This document shows, piece after piece, positions 1-7,524 of a DNA stretch of 31,492 bases. The notes beneath the pieces were generated by a model. That model was not told the DNA's origin, made no database searches, and saw nothing but the letters and a program-made list of their open reading frames with translations. The stretch is from Bacteroidales bacterium UBA6401 (GTDB lineage: Bacteria > Bacteroidota > Bacteroidia > Bacteroidales > UBA932). How positions within the stretch are numbered: position 1 is the first letter of the stretch; every line of letters starts with the position of its first letter. The position numbers were made by a program, and so were the translations under genes. Location: positions 1 to 31,492 of the forward strand of contig DJPX01000001.1 of the NCBI GenBank assembly GCA_002438635.1. The letters are read 5' to 3'.

Positions 1-66
1 CAACCACTTTTGGCAATTATACCTATAAAAACGAAATGAGTTGTGACCATCACGGCGACAACTCAT
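1..66 (-). CDS. Possible start of a leftward gene, cut by the window edge
   Basis: Reading leftward, an ATG at 66 opens 22 codons without a stop up to the edge (Cys at residues 3 and 18, basic and aromatic residues between them). The only support is that it lies about 75 nt downstream of a strong minus-strand promoter at 147-178. The start codon itself sits in one arm of a 9-bp inverted repeat (36-44 and 58-66). I do not recognise the peptide, and the real start could be further left, with this stretch being untranslated leader. Confidence 0.2.
   Translation of the reverse strand, partial: MSCRRDGHNSFRFYRYNCQKWL
36..66. repeat. Perfect 9-bp inverted repeat in a leader
   Basis: The arms ATGAGTTGT (36-44) and ACAACTCAT (58-66) are exact reverse complements around a 13-nt spacer. 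The element lies in the predicted 5' leader of the leftward transcript from the promoter at 147-178. It could be an RNA hairpin controlling a gene beyond the edge or a protein-binding operator. There is no T-run on its left side, so it is not a simple terminator. Confidence 0.4.
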
Positions 67-146
67 ACTAACCACATAATTAATAACACTAAAACTAATA
101 ACCAATAGGTTGACGGATAAGAACTATCACTTGCTCAACCCGAATA

Positions 147-178
147 CAAAGGTATAACAAAATTTTTAATTTGCAAAA
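147..178 (-). promoter_or_regulatory. Bacteroidota-type promoter facing the left edge
   Basis: On the minus strand a TTTTG -33 box (178-174) is followed after 19 nt by a TACCTTTG -7 box (154-147), matching the Bacteroidota sigma consensus and spacing. Transcription would begin near 140 and run off the window, so it serves a gene mostly outside it. An all-AT inverted repeat (176-184 with 197-205) overlaps its upstream edge and the stop codon of the preceding lipoprotein gene and may act as a weak terminator. Confidence 0.65.
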
Positions 179-203
179 TTTTTTAAGAAATTTTTGAAAA
201 AAT

Positions 204-884
204 TTATTTGTTTACCTTAAGATCGAAATCGCCATTCTCTGTATCTACTTCTATCTCTGTACGGTTGAATACATTGTTACCATAGAAATAGTGGTCTTCA
301 TTGGCATTGTATATTAAATCAAACTCTGAATACAAATGTCCAAAAGAAGTATCGAAGTCTAGGGTGAAACTTGCATCTACAGGGAGATATAATGTTACGT
401 TGCCATTATCGGTGTCTAGACTTATCTCGTCCATATTTCTTTCTATCGTGCTATATATGACATTACCATTATTGGTGTCTATGTCAATCTGCCTACAATC
501 TGCATCCACATCTATGTCCGCGTTAACGGCTTCTATGTCTATGGTGCGATAGGTTGTGCCTTGTGGAAGGTTGACAATAAGGGTTTTGGCTTGGTCATAA
601 TGATAGGTGTTGTTCCTGGTATAGGCTAGGTAAAGGGTATTTTTACGCAGAAAATAACACATAGAATGCTCTATTTCGCGACCATAAGCATCTTCTTCAT
701 AGAAACTGATGTAGTCTTTATCCCAATAGTTAATCTTGACCTTACCATAATTCCAATCTATTTCCAGATTTTTGACGTTATCGTAAATGTCTGCATAGCC
801 TTCGATATAAAGGTCTTTATCTAAATGTAAGACACATGAACTTGCGATGAAAGCACTAACAAAAAAGATAAGTATCTTCTTCAT
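204..884 (-). CDS. DUF4097-like beta-repeat lipoprotein
   Basis: A 226-aa predicted lipoprotein. The N-terminus has a short hydrophobic signal with an SSC lipobox at residues 15-17, so Cys17 is probably lipidated and the protein anchored in the envelope. The mature part is rich in short beta-strand units with a recurring D-T-(D/N)-(N)-G-(N/D) motif (around residues 137, 157 and 217), as in the DUF4097 family of putative adhesin-like beta-helix proteins. No enzymatic residues are apparent. It is the last minus-strand gene before the left edge and is separated from the yggS-polymerase-yolD set by a hairpin at 924-957, so it is probably its own unit, although I find no clear -7 box for it. Family assignment rests on the repeat pattern only; the function is unknown. 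Confidence 0.7.
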   Translation of the reverse strand: MKKILIFFVSAFIASSCVLHLDKDLYIEGYADIYDNVKNLEIDWNYGKVKINYWDKDYISFYEEDAYGREIEHSMCYFLRKNTLYLAYTRNNTYHYDQAKTLIVNLPQGTTYRTIDIEAVNADIDVDADCRQIDIDTNNGNVIYSTIERNMDEISLDTDNGNVTLYLPVDASFTLDFDTSFGHLYSEFDLIYNANEDHYFYGNNVFNRTEIEVDTENGDFDLKVNK

Positions 885-923
885 AATAATGGAGTTAAAT
901 GTTGCATATTATAATTCTCTCAA

Positions 924-957
924 AAAGTATAAGCATTAAAATGCTTACATATACTTT
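924..957 (-). terminator. Stem-loop downstream of the yolD-like gene
   Basis: Two nested arm pairs, AAAGTAT/ATACTTT (924-930, 951-957) and AAGCATT/AATGCTT (931-937, 940-946), form a long stem with a small bulge. On the minus strand the left arm continues into TTTTT, so it fits an intrinsic terminator for the yggS-polymerase-yolD transcript, 34 nt past the stop codon at 991. Confidence 0.5.
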
Positions 958-990
958 GAAAAATAGCGCGTAAAGATATATAAAAATAAG

Positions 991-1167
991 TTAATCTTCA
1001 AAGCCGAATTCATCTTCGTGCTCTGTAGTCGTTCTTTCAATGGCTTCTTCATGGCCGGAGAGGGCGGCAAATGAGCCAAATTGACCAGCCCGTGCTTCCA
1101 TGGTCATCTTGGGATGTTTGCTCATCGGGCGTTTAAGGTGCAGTATTTCTTCGTATTTTCTTTTCAC
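991..1167 (-). CDS. YolD-like small partner of the Y-family polymerase
   Basis: A 58-aa gene starting with GTG at 1167. The GTGA junction with the polymerase stop codon (1166-1164) indicates translational coupling. The product has a basic start (MKRKYEEIL), then a segment running RAGQFGSFAALSGHEEAI and an acidic tail ending in FGFED. This central pattern, R-x-x-QF-x-x-FAAL-x-G-x-E-x-A, is what I know from YolD/YqjX-like proteins, which in Firmicutes are encoded directly after UvrX/YqjW-type Y-family polymerases and are thought to play a UmuD-like accessory role. Family membership is inferred from motif plus position; the role as a polymerase accessory factor is established only as a proposal for the Firmicutes relatives. 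Confidence 0.7.
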   Translation of the reverse strand: MKRKYEEILHLKRPMSKHPKMTMEARAGQFGSFAALSGHEEAIERTTTEHEDEFGFED

Positions 1168-2558
1168 GCTTTATGTCCTCCTATTTGTTTGTTTCTTTCT
1201 CTGGCTGTGGCTCCATCTTCGAAACTATAGGCCTTAAGTATGGAGTTGCTCCCGAATTTTTTCTTTATGTTGATAAGTGTTTCCTGAAGTTCTTTTTCTT
1301 TAGTTAGAGTTCTTTCTTGCTCGGCCGAATCGAATAATTCCAATTGGACGGCAGTTTCATTTTCGGCTCTGGAAACATCGTTTATGGATATATATATTTT
1401 GCGAATTAGGAGGTTCTTGGAAGCGGTTTTGTCAAACAAATTCTTGATTCCATCGCAAAGTATCTTGCTGGATGAGGTCTTTCCTCTAAAATTATAAGTA
1501 CCTTGAGTGTGTTTGGGCACTTTTCTGCCGTAGTGGTCTAGTGAAACAGCCCCGGAGTAGCTTTTTGATATGACCGGGTCGCTTAGGCACGAGGTGTCAT
1601 AGCAGATGGTTAGGGTTATTTGGTTTGTAATAAGGGATTTGCTCACCATTTCAAGGGCAAGTGCGTCCATCATTTCTAAAGTCACTATTCTGGCCTGCTC
1701 GAAGCTGTATGGTTTTGAAAGCACTTGGCCTCGGCTCAGCGAATTGCTATGTGGCTTGTATTCTTTTATGGCCTTCATGGTGCAGGGCTCGTATCCCCAT
1801 GCGTGATCTATTAGTAGTTCGGCCATTACACCGAATTGTTTGAATAGAAAATCTTCGTTATGTATAGAACATAATGCTACATCGCCCATGGTCATTAGTC
1901 CAAAACGCTCTAGGTGCGCTGCTGTGCCTTTCCCTACGCGCCAGAAGTCGGTAAGTGGTCTATGTTCCCATAATTTTTCACGATATGCCAATTCGTCTAG
2001 TTCCGCTATTCTAACTCCATCTTTATCTGCAGGTATGTGCTTGGCTACTATATCCATAGCCACTTTGCAAAGGTAAAGATTGGTTCCTATCCCAGCGGTG
2101 GCTGTGATGCCGGTTTCACTTAGAACTTCCCTTATTATCTTAATGGTAAGGTCGTGAGCGTTCATTTTATATATGGATAAGTACTGCGTGGCATCTATAA
2201 AAACTTCATCGATAGAATAGACATGTATGTCCTCAGCTGCAAAGTATTTAAGATAAATTTTGTATATGCGAGTACTATATTTAATATAGTATGACATCCT
2301 CGGAGGTGCCACTATATAAGTGATTTTTTCTCGTCGACTTCGGTTTAAATCCCTGACTTTTTGTTCTACTTCGAATAAGCGCGCCCGTCCCCCTATTCCA
2401 TAGGCTTTTAAGGAAGGGGATACCGCCAGACAGATGGTTTTGTTAGTCCGGCTTTCATCCGCTACCACCAGATTGGTAGTTAACGGATCCAATCCCCTTT
2501 CTACGCATTCTACTGAGGCGAAGTAGGACTTTAAGTCGATGGCTATGAATGTGTTCAC
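1164..2558 (-). CDS. Y-family translesion DNA polymerase (UvrX/UmuC type)
   Basis: A 464-aa error-prone polymerase for synthesis across damaged template. With the GTG start at 2558 the catalytic carboxylates are D8 (in IAIDLKSYFASVE) and D117-E118 (in YSIDEVF), all present, with aromatic steric-gate candidates at Y12/F13. A QLELF stretch near the C-terminus resembles a beta-clamp binding motif, and the end (ATARERNKQIGGHKA) is typical of UvrX-like proteins. The reading frame extends upstream to an ATG at 2627, but the GTG at 2558 is preferred: it overlaps the yggS stop as GTGA, follows a GGAGAGAGA purine run, and puts the conserved catalytic strand at the N-terminus as in homologues. It is followed by a coupled YolD-like gene. 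I see no recognisable LexA box. Confidence 0.9.
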   Translation of the reverse strand: MNTFIAIDLKSYFASVECVERGLDPLTTNLVVADESRTNKTICLAVSPSLKAYGIGGRARLFEVEQKVRDLNRSRREKITYIVAPPRMSYYIKYSTRIYKIYLKYFAAEDIHVYSIDEVFIDATQYLSIYKMNAHDLTIKIIREVLSETGITATAGIGTNLYLCKVAMDIVAKHIPADKDGVRIAELDELAYREKLWEHRPLTDFWRVGKGTAAHLERFGLMTMGDVALCSIHNEDFLFKQFGVMAELLIDHAWGYEPCTMKAIKEYKPHSNSLSRGQVLSKPYSFEQARIVTLEMMDALALEMVSKSLITNQITLTICYDTSCLSDPVISKSYSGAVSLDHYGRKVPKHTQGTYNFRGKTSSSKILCDGIKNLFDKTASKNLLIRKIYISINDVSRAENETAVQLELFDSAEQERTLTKEKELQETLINIKKKFGSNSILKAYSFEDGATARERNKQIGGHKA

Positions 2559-3223
2559 TGTCTCTCTCCGAAAATAGCGGTGCCTATCCTCACCATAGTG
2601 GCACCATGCTTGATGGCTATCGGCCAATCCTCAGACATACCTATTGAAAGTTGGTCGAAATCAGCCAACTCCTCAAACAGTTCCTTTAGAAAGGCCATAA
2701 AAGTATCAATTCTTTGAAAATCGGCATCAATTATATCCTCGTCTGTAGTGTGTGTAGCCATGCCCATAAGTCCGCGGAATCGGATATGTGTATATTTGGC
2801 CGCATCGAATAGTATGGAGGTGATTTCTTCTTCGTGAAAACCTTGTTTACTCTCTTCTGCCGCTATGTGAACTTCCAAAAGCACATCTATGGTTCTAGAG
2901 TGCTCTTCGCCCCATTTTTGGATTTCGTTTAGAAGATTAACGCTGTCTACAGATTCTACAAGACTTACGTATGGCAGTACCATCTTCAATTTGTTGGTTT
3001 GAAGATGCCCTATGAAGTGCCATCGTATATCTGGATATTTATTCGTATCCAACGCTTTTATTTTTTCGGCCAATTCTTGGGGCCTGCTTTCTGCAAATAT
3101 ACGCTGCCCTGCATCGTAGGCCTCTTCAATGGCACTGAGAGGGTGAAATTTACTGACAGCGACCAATTCTACATTTTTCGGTAGATGTGTTTTTATGTTT
3201 TGTATATTTTCTGCTATGGTCAT
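2555..3223 (-). CDS. yggS: YggS/PLPBP family PLP homeostasis protein
   Basis: A 222-aa pyridoxal-5'-phosphate binding protein of the YggS/PROSC family, which binds PLP through a lysine without known catalysis and balances vitamin B6 and amino-acid pools. The PLP lysine is K25 in AVSKFHP, followed by the typical WHFIGHLQTNK segment and a GMSEDWPIAIKHG phosphate-binding region near the C-terminus. Length fits the family. Its stop codon overlaps the GTG of the Y-family polymerase, so a housekeeping cofactor protein leads a mutagenic-repair operon. The -7 box at 3235-3228 lies only four bases upstream of the ATG, suggesting a leaderless transcript. pdxA, a vitamin B6 synthesis gene, lies elsewhere in the window but is not in this operon. 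Confidence 0.93.
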   Translation of the reverse strand: MTIAENIQNIKTHLPKNVELVAVSKFHPLSAIEEAYDAGQRIFAESRPQELAEKIKALDTNKYPDIRWHFIGHLQTNKLKMVLPYVSLVESVDSVNLLNEIQKWGEEHSRTIDVLLEVHIAAEESKQGFHEEEITSILFDAAKYTHIRFRGLMGMATHTTDEDIIDADFQRIDTFMAFLKELFEELADFDQLSIGMSEDWPIAIKHGATMVRIGTAIFGERQ

Positions 3224-3227
3224 AATG

Positions 3228-3235
3228 CAAAAATA
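3228..3235 (-). promoter_or_regulatory. -7 box of yggS, adjacent to its start codon
   Basis: TATTTTTG on the minus strand, with four bases between its last G and the yggS ATG. No clear -33 TTG is visible at the expected distance. If the site is used, the message would begin at or beside the start codon. Confidence 0.45.
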
Positions 3236-3284
3236 AGAATCTGTTTTGATATTTCTAACACTTTTTCCCTAAGGAAAAAATGAT

Positions 3285-3292
3285 TAATTTTG
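3285..3292 (+). promoter_or_regulatory. -7 box of pgi
   Basis: TAATTTTG matches TAnnTTTG. A T-rich tract near 3262-3266 stands where the -33 box should be, but it is not a clear TTTG. Its last three bases form an in-frame TTG that could be mistaken for the pgi start; the promoter reading and the weak upstream peptide favour the ATG at 3332. Confidence 0.5.
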
Positions 3293-3331
3293 CCAGTTCC
3301 CAATAGTGGTTATAGTGTAAATAAAATAGAT

Positions 3332-4660
3332 ATGGTTAAAATTAATCTTGGAGGGTGCGATTCCTTTGTCAATAAATCGCAGTATAAAGAGTATGTGCGT
3401 AAGGCATTAGATGCATACGACACTTTAGTTGCCGGTAATGGTGCTGGTAACGATTTTTTAGGATGGAAGACTTTACCTGAAGATGTGGACGAAGCTCTCA
3501 TTCGCTCTTGCGAGAGTGTAAGGGATGACTGGAAGTCAAAAGGTGTTGATTTGGTTATAGTTATAGGTATAGGTGGATCTTATTTAGGTGCAAGATGTGC
3601 CATAGAAGCCTTGAGCCATTCGTTTTTGCGTCCTAATGGAGCTCCGCAAGTGGTTTTCGCAGGGAACAATTTAAGTGAAGATTATTTGGCTGAGTTAATG
3701 GATCTAGCTGCTTTGAAAAACACTGCCTGTGTAGTTATTTCCAAGTCAGGAACTACCACAGAACCGGCTGTAGCCTTTAGAATTGTACGAGAATATATTG
3801 AGAAAACCTATGGTAAGGAGGAAGCATCTCAAAGAATCGTTGCTGTAACCGATGCACATAAAGGTGCACTTAAGACTCTGTCAAGTCAGGAAGGATACAG
3901 AACATTTGTAGTTCCTGATAATGTGGGGGGCCGTTTCAGTGTGCTTACCCCAGTAGGTTTGCTTCCTATCGTGCTTGCAGGATTCGATGTGCGTGCTATG
4001 CTTAAAGGTGCTGCTGATCAAAGAAAAGCACTGCTCAATAGGGGCGAGGATAATGTGGCTGTAGAGTATGCGGCTATGCGCAATCTGCTTCATAGCGAAA
4101 ACAAAAAGGCAGTAGAAATAATGGTTACATATTCGCCCAAGTTAGTTTATCTGGCAGAATGGTGGAAACAACTTTACGGCGAGAGCGAGGGGAAAGATGG
4201 AAAGGGCATTTTCCCTGCAAGTGTGACAAATACTGCGGATCTGCATTCTATGGGGCAGTTTATCCAGGAAGGTAGTCGTGTAATGTTTGAAACGGTAATT
4301 AAGGTAGAGAAGGCGAGCAGAAGTGTAGTCGTTGAAAGCGATGAACAGAATCTTGATTGCCTTAATTATCTTGCAGGACAACATGTAGAGCATTGTAATG
4401 CTATGGCACAGCTCGGTGTAAGGGTGGCACATATCGATGGTGGTGTGCCTCAGTTGGAAGTAAGCGTGGAGAAGATAGATGAATATAACCTTGGTGCCAT
4501 TTTCTATTTCTTTGAATTCGCTTGTGGAGTATCTGCTTATTTGTTAGGTGTTAATCCGTTTAATCAGCCTGGTGTGGAAGCATATAAGAAAAATATGTTT
4601 GCGCTTTTACGTAAACCGGGTTATGAAGCTCAGACAGAGGAAATTCTAAAACGTATATAA
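3332..4660 (+). CDS. pgi: Glucose-6-phosphate isomerase
   Basis: A 442-aa phosphoglucose isomerase interconverting glucose-6-phosphate and fructose-6-phosphate in the cytoplasm. The substrate phosphate-binding segments are clear: IGIGGSYLGARCA, then SKSGTTTEPA, and the catalytic Glu lies in the SMGQFIQEGSR region. Length matches the short bacterial form (about 445 aa). The reading frame is open upstream to a TTG at 3290, but that TTG is part of the promoter -7 box, so ATG 3332 is chosen. The stop is followed after three bases by the DUF456-like gene, then xerC/D, so the three are probably co-transcribed. Confidence 0.95.
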   Translation: MVKINLGGCDSFVNKSQYKEYVRKALDAYDTLVAGNGAGNDFLGWKTLPEDVDEALIRSCESVRDDWKSKGVDLVIVIGIGGSYLGARCAIEALSHSFLRPNGAPQVVFAGNNLSEDYLAELMDLAALKNTACVVISKSGTTTEPAVAFRIVREYIEKTYGKEEASQRIVAVTDAHKGALKTLSSQEGYRTFVVPDNVGGRFSVLTPVGLLPIVLAGFDVRAMLKGAADQRKALLNRGEDNVAVEYAAMRNLLHSENKKAVEIMVTYSPKLVYLAEWWKQLYGESEGKDGKGIFPASVTNTADLHSMGQFIQEGSRVMFETVIKVEKASRSVVVESDEQNLDCLNYLAGQHVEHCNAMAQLGVRVAHIDGGVPQLEVSVEKIDEYNLGAIFYFFEFACGVSAYLLGVNPFNQPGVEAYKKNMFALLRKPGYEAQTEEILKRI

Positions 4661-4663
4661 GCG

Positions 4664-5140
4664 ATGACTGCACTGATAGTAATAGCGGTCATCTTGGGTG
4701 TAGTCGGGGTCTTGGGCAGTATCCTTCCCGGTCTTGCCGGTCCTCCTATAGGGTGGATAGGCTTGTTGCTGATGTACTTCGCTCGTACCCCGGATCCTGT
4801 CAGTTTGACGGCACTTTTGGTTTGGCTTGCAGTGGTTGTAGTGGTGACTATAGTAGATTACGCGATTCCTCCTGCACTTACAAGGAGTTTCGGAGGGCAT
4901 AAGGCCGCCTCTATCGGAGCGACTATTGGCCTTTTTGCCGGAATGTTCTTTACTCCTATTGGAATGGTCGGAGGAAGTTTGCTGGGAGCTTTCTTGGCCG
5001 AACTTTTAGTGGAGGATAGGGGAGTTTGGGCCTCATTCAAGGCTGCTATGGGAGCTTTCTTGGGCTTTATCTTGACGACGGGCTTGAATTTGATTCTTAG
5101 CGGTGTGCTACTTTGGTGCATAATAGACGCTATTAAGTAA
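4664..5140 (+). CDS. DUF456 family small membrane protein
   Basis: A 158-aa, strongly hydrophobic protein with glycine-rich membrane segments: an N-terminal helix, a GSILPGLAGPPIGWIGLLL segment, a central helix ending at VDYAIPP, then the GGHKAASIGATIGLFAGMFFTPIGMVGGSLLGAFLAE block with glycine-zipper spacing, and a C-terminal helix. This arrangement is that of DUF456 proteins, conserved in Bacteroidota but without known function. It sits three bases after pgi, and its TAA stop overlaps the ATG of the recombinase gene (TAATG), so translation of the two is probably coupled. Confidence 0.85.
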   Translation: MTALIVIAVILGVVGVLGSILPGLAGPPIGWIGLLLMYFARTPDPVSLTALLVWLAVVVVVTIVDYAIPPALTRSFGGHKAASIGATIGLFAGMFFTPIGMVGGSLLGAFLAELLVEDRGVWASFKAAMGAFLGFILTTGLNLILSGVLLWCIIDAIK

Positions 5141-6018
5141 TGCCAGCAGATTCTGATATACTATCAGCTTATAGTGCTTATCTTAAAGTGGAAAGAGGGC
5201 TTTCACTCAACACGGTGAAAGCCTATTCCGCTGATATGGAGTGCTTCCATGATTATATTAAGGGGCGTAGTCTATCTTTTAAAGATGTGACATCGTCCGA
5301 GATAATGGATTATATAATAGGTGTGTCAGATTACCTGTCGAAACGTTCACAGGCTAGGCTTCTTAGTTCGCTTAATTCTTTCTTTTCCTATATGGTAAGT
5401 GAAGGGGAGCGAAAAGATAATCCCGCTAGTGCACTTGATGCGCCTAAGTTAGGGCGGTACCTTCCCGTTGTGCTTTCTGTTGAGGAGGTAAGATCTATCT
5501 TGGATGCTGCACAAAGTCCTAGGGATAGGGCTGTGTTGGAGATGCTCTATGGGTGTGGTCTTCGAGTAAGTGAACTTTGCTCTGTGAAAATATCTGACTT
5601 GTACTTGGATGAAATGTTTGTAAAGGTTTCTGGTAAAGGGGGAAAACAACGCCTTGTACCTATGGCTCCATCCATAGTGCAGGCCATTAATGGCTACTTG
5701 TCAGTGAGGCCACCTAGCAATTCGTCCTGCGAGGATGTGCTTTTCCTAAATCGATTCGGGTCTTCGATAAGCCGTGTTTCTATATTTAAAATGGTGAAAA
5801 ACACTGCTTTAATTGCAGGTGTGGAAAAGGACCTCTCTCCCCATACTTTTCGTCATTCTTTCGCAACACACTTGATAGAAAACGGTGCCGATTTAAGAGT
5901 AGTGCAAGAAATGCTGGGGCACGAGAGCATACTTACTACTGAGATTTACACTCATATAGATAGTGCCACTTGGCAAAGGGAAGTCAGGCAGGCTATTTCG
6001 AATGTTCTAAAGCGATAG
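5140..6018 (+). CDS. xerD: XerC/XerD-type tyrosine site-specific recombinase
   Basis: A 292-aa tyrosine recombinase. An N-terminal SAM-like core-binding domain (about residues 5-90) precedes the catalytic domain. All catalytic residues are visible: R142 (GCGLRVSE), K166 (SGKGGKQR), H235 and R238 (HTFRHSFATHLI), H261 (MLGHES) and the nucleophile Y270 (TEIYTH). Length and placement in a housekeeping operon point to chromosome-dimer resolution at dif rather than to an integron or transposon integrase; whether it is the XerC or XerD partner cannot be settled here, and no dif site is evident nearby. The gene runs convergently into tdk with a 26-bp overlap and no terminator between. Confidence 0.9.
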   Translation: MPADSDILSAYSAYLKVERGLSLNTVKAYSADMECFHDYIKGRSLSFKDVTSSEIMDYIIGVSDYLSKRSQARLLSSLNSFFSYMVSEGERKDNPASALDAPKLGRYLPVVLSVEEVRSILDAAQSPRDRAVLEMLYGCGLRVSELCSVKISDLYLDEMFVKVSGKGGKQRLVPMAPSIVQAINGYLSVRPPSNSSCEDVLFLNRFGSSISRVSIFKMVKNTALIAGVEKDLSPHTFRHSFATHLIENGADLRVVQEMLGHESILTTEIYTHIDSATWQREVRQAISNVLKR

Positions 6019-6571
6019 CCTCGTTATAGCACTCTCTACAAAGTGGTTCGTAAATGTCCTTTTCTCCGAGAACGACCAGATTTTCATTGCGAGACAGACG
6101 GTGGGAGTGATTGGCCAGATTTCCACATTTTACACATATTGCGTGGACTTTCTGCACGTCTTCTGCGATAGCCATAAGAGACGGCATAGGCCCGAATGGC
6201 TTGCCTAGGAAGTCTGTATCAAGGCCTGCGACAATGACACGAAGTCCGCGATTGGCCAATTTCTGGCATACATCTATTATTTCATCATCGAAAAATTGAG
6301 CTTCATCTATACCTACGACCTGTGTGTCGGATGGCAGATCAAGTATGTAATGCGCAGCTGTAACAGGGGTGGATTTGATGCTATGCAGATCGTGAGAAAC
6401 TACCTCAACATCTGAATAGCGGACATCTATGCTAGGTTTGAAAATGGCTATTTTCTGATTTGCGAATTGAGCCCTTTTAAGACGGCGAATCAGTTCCTCG
6501 GTCTTTCCGGAGAACATGGAGCCACATATTACTTCAATGCAGCCTGATTTTTTGTGATTTTCTGAAAACAT
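5993..6571 (-). CDS. tdk: Thymidine kinase, zinc-ribbon type II
   Basis: A 192-aa thymidine kinase that phosphorylates thymidine in the salvage pathway. The P-loop is GSMFSGKT (residues 17-24), the catalytic glutamate is probably E90 in VGIDEAQFF, and the structural zinc is held by C146/C149 (CVKC) and C178/C181 (CREC). Length matches the TK1-like bacterial family. It stands alone on the minus strand; a TACCTTTG -7 box at 6749-6742 would give a leader of about 165 nt. Confidence 0.95.
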   Translation of the reverse strand: MFSENHKKSGCIEVICGSMFSGKTEELIRRLKRAQFANQKIAIFKPSIDVRYSDVEVVSHDLHSIKSTPVTAAHYILDLPSDTQVVGIDEAQFFDDEIIDVCQKLANRGLRVIVAGLDTDFLGKPFGPMPSLMAIAEDVQKVHAICVKCGNLANHSHRLSRNENLVVLGEKDIYEPLCRECYNEAIALEHSK

Positions 6572-6801
6572 TTATGTAGATTTGCGTTATGAAACATTCG
6601 AAATGGCGCTTCGATAGTCTTTTCGTTAAAGCCTTTTTCCAATAGGAAATATGCTCGAAATGAATTAGGGTAGTGCACTTTTCATGTTTCTATTGTTAGG
6701 TAATCGCGATCCAGTTTAACTTTCATCACGCTTACTAAATGCAAAGGTAAAAAACTTCATCGTAAGATTTGAGATCGGAAGGCTGATTTTATCCACAATT
6801 T
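6572..6801. other. Divergent tdk/rsmI intergenic region with tiny ORFs
   Basis: A 230-bp gap. Plus strand: a TAGATTTG -7-like box (6577-6584) lies four bases before an ATG opening an 18-codon ORF (6589-6645) that starts MKHSKWRFD. Minus strand: a 14-codon ORF (6726-6682, starting MKVKLDRDY) lies in the tdk leader, just downstream of the -7 box at 6749-6742. Neither peptide is recognisable, and neither has support beyond position. No terminator-like hairpin is apparent. Confidence 0.3.
6742..6749 (-). promoter_or_regulatory. -7 box upstream of tdk
   Basis: TACCTTTG on the minus strand is an exact match to TAnnTTTG and the best candidate for tdk. A matching -33 TTG is not visible at 19-21 nt. 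Confidence 0.4.
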
Positions 6802-7524
6802 ATGAAGAAAGGCTTGCTTTACATAGTGCCCACACCAGTGGGAAATCTTTCTGATATGACATTTAGGGCCGTAGAAGTCTTGAAATCAGCCGATTTGATA
6901 TTGGCAGAAGATACTAGGACAAGTTCGGTTTTGCTACAGCATTATGGAATAGAGGGGAAGTTGCTTTCGCATCATAAATACAATGAGCATCAAAGCGTGG
7001 AGCGGATTAAGGACTATATACTTTCGCAGGGTCTAACAGTAGCGCTTATAAGTGATGCTGGAACACCGGGAATATCAGATCCTGGTTTTTTGCTCGTAAG
7101 GGAATGCGTATCACAAGGAATTGAAGTGCAGACGCTTCCTGGTCCTACGGCGTGTATTCCGGCACTGGTGTCGTCGGGTTTGCCCTGTGATAGATTTTGT
7201 TTTGAGGGCTTTTTACCTCAAAAAAAAGGACGATCTAGTCGACTTATCGAACTTAAGGATGAGAAGCGGACTATGGTTTTTTACGAATCTCCTTACCGCT
7301 TATTGAAAACATTGGAACAATTTGTAGAAGTGTTCGGAGGAGATAGACTATGCTGTGTATCCCGCGAGATATCGAAATTACATGAAACCCATCATAGGGG
7401 AACTTTAACTGAACTATTGAATTACTTTAATGAAAACACTGCAAAAGGGGAAATCGTCATCGTCCTCGCCGGAGCCCCGGACGAAAAAAGAGGAGTCCAC
7501 ACGAACAAGTACAAAGACGATTAA
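6802..7524 (+). CDS. rsmI: 16S rRNA (cytidine1402-2'-O)-methyltransferase RsmI
   Basis: A 240-aa SAM-dependent methyltransferase of the tetrapyrrole-methylase fold that modifies C1402 in the decoding centre of 16S rRNA. The signatures are VPTPVGNLSDMT at the N-terminus, AEDTRTSSVLLQHY, SDAGTPGISDPG (SAM site) and LPGPTACIPALVSSGLP. It is slightly shorter than proteobacterial RsmI, lacking part of the C-terminal extension. The last 95 bp overlap, in another frame, the proposed start of the helix-hairpin-helix gene. No SD sequence precedes the ATG. Confidence 0.95.
   Translation: MKKGLLYIVPTPVGNLSDMTFRAVEVLKSADLILAEDTRTSSVLLQHYGIEGKLLSHHKYNEHQSVERIKDYILSQGLTVALISDAGTPGISDPGFLLVRECVSQGIEVQTLPGPTACIPALVSSGLPCDRFCFEGFLPQKKGRSSRLIELKDEKRTMVFYESPYRLLKTLEQFVEVFGGDRLCCVSREISKLHETHHRGTLTELLNYFNENTAKGEIVIVLAGAPDEKRGVHTNKYKDD

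Noticed and set aside
176..205. All-AT inverted repeat as a definite terminator
   Set aside because: The arms are A/T only and would be weak; an AT-rich region produces such repeats by chance, so it is only mentioned in the promoter entry.
301..552. Plus-strand ORF opposite the DUF4097-like lipoprotein
   Set aside because: It is low-complexity serine/leucine sequence, antisense to a gene with a clear lipobox and repeat structure, and has no promoter or conserved motif.
3290..3331. Upstream TTG start for pgi adding 14 residues
   Set aside because: The TTG is the end of a TAATTTTG -7 box, so it would not be transcribed; ATG 3332 gives the family length.
4142..4432. Minus-strand ORF inside pgi and similar antisense ORFs in other genes (for example 17036-17503, 19868-20209, 30441-30833)
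   Set aside because: All lie entirely opposite genes with intact family motifs and have no recognisable domains.
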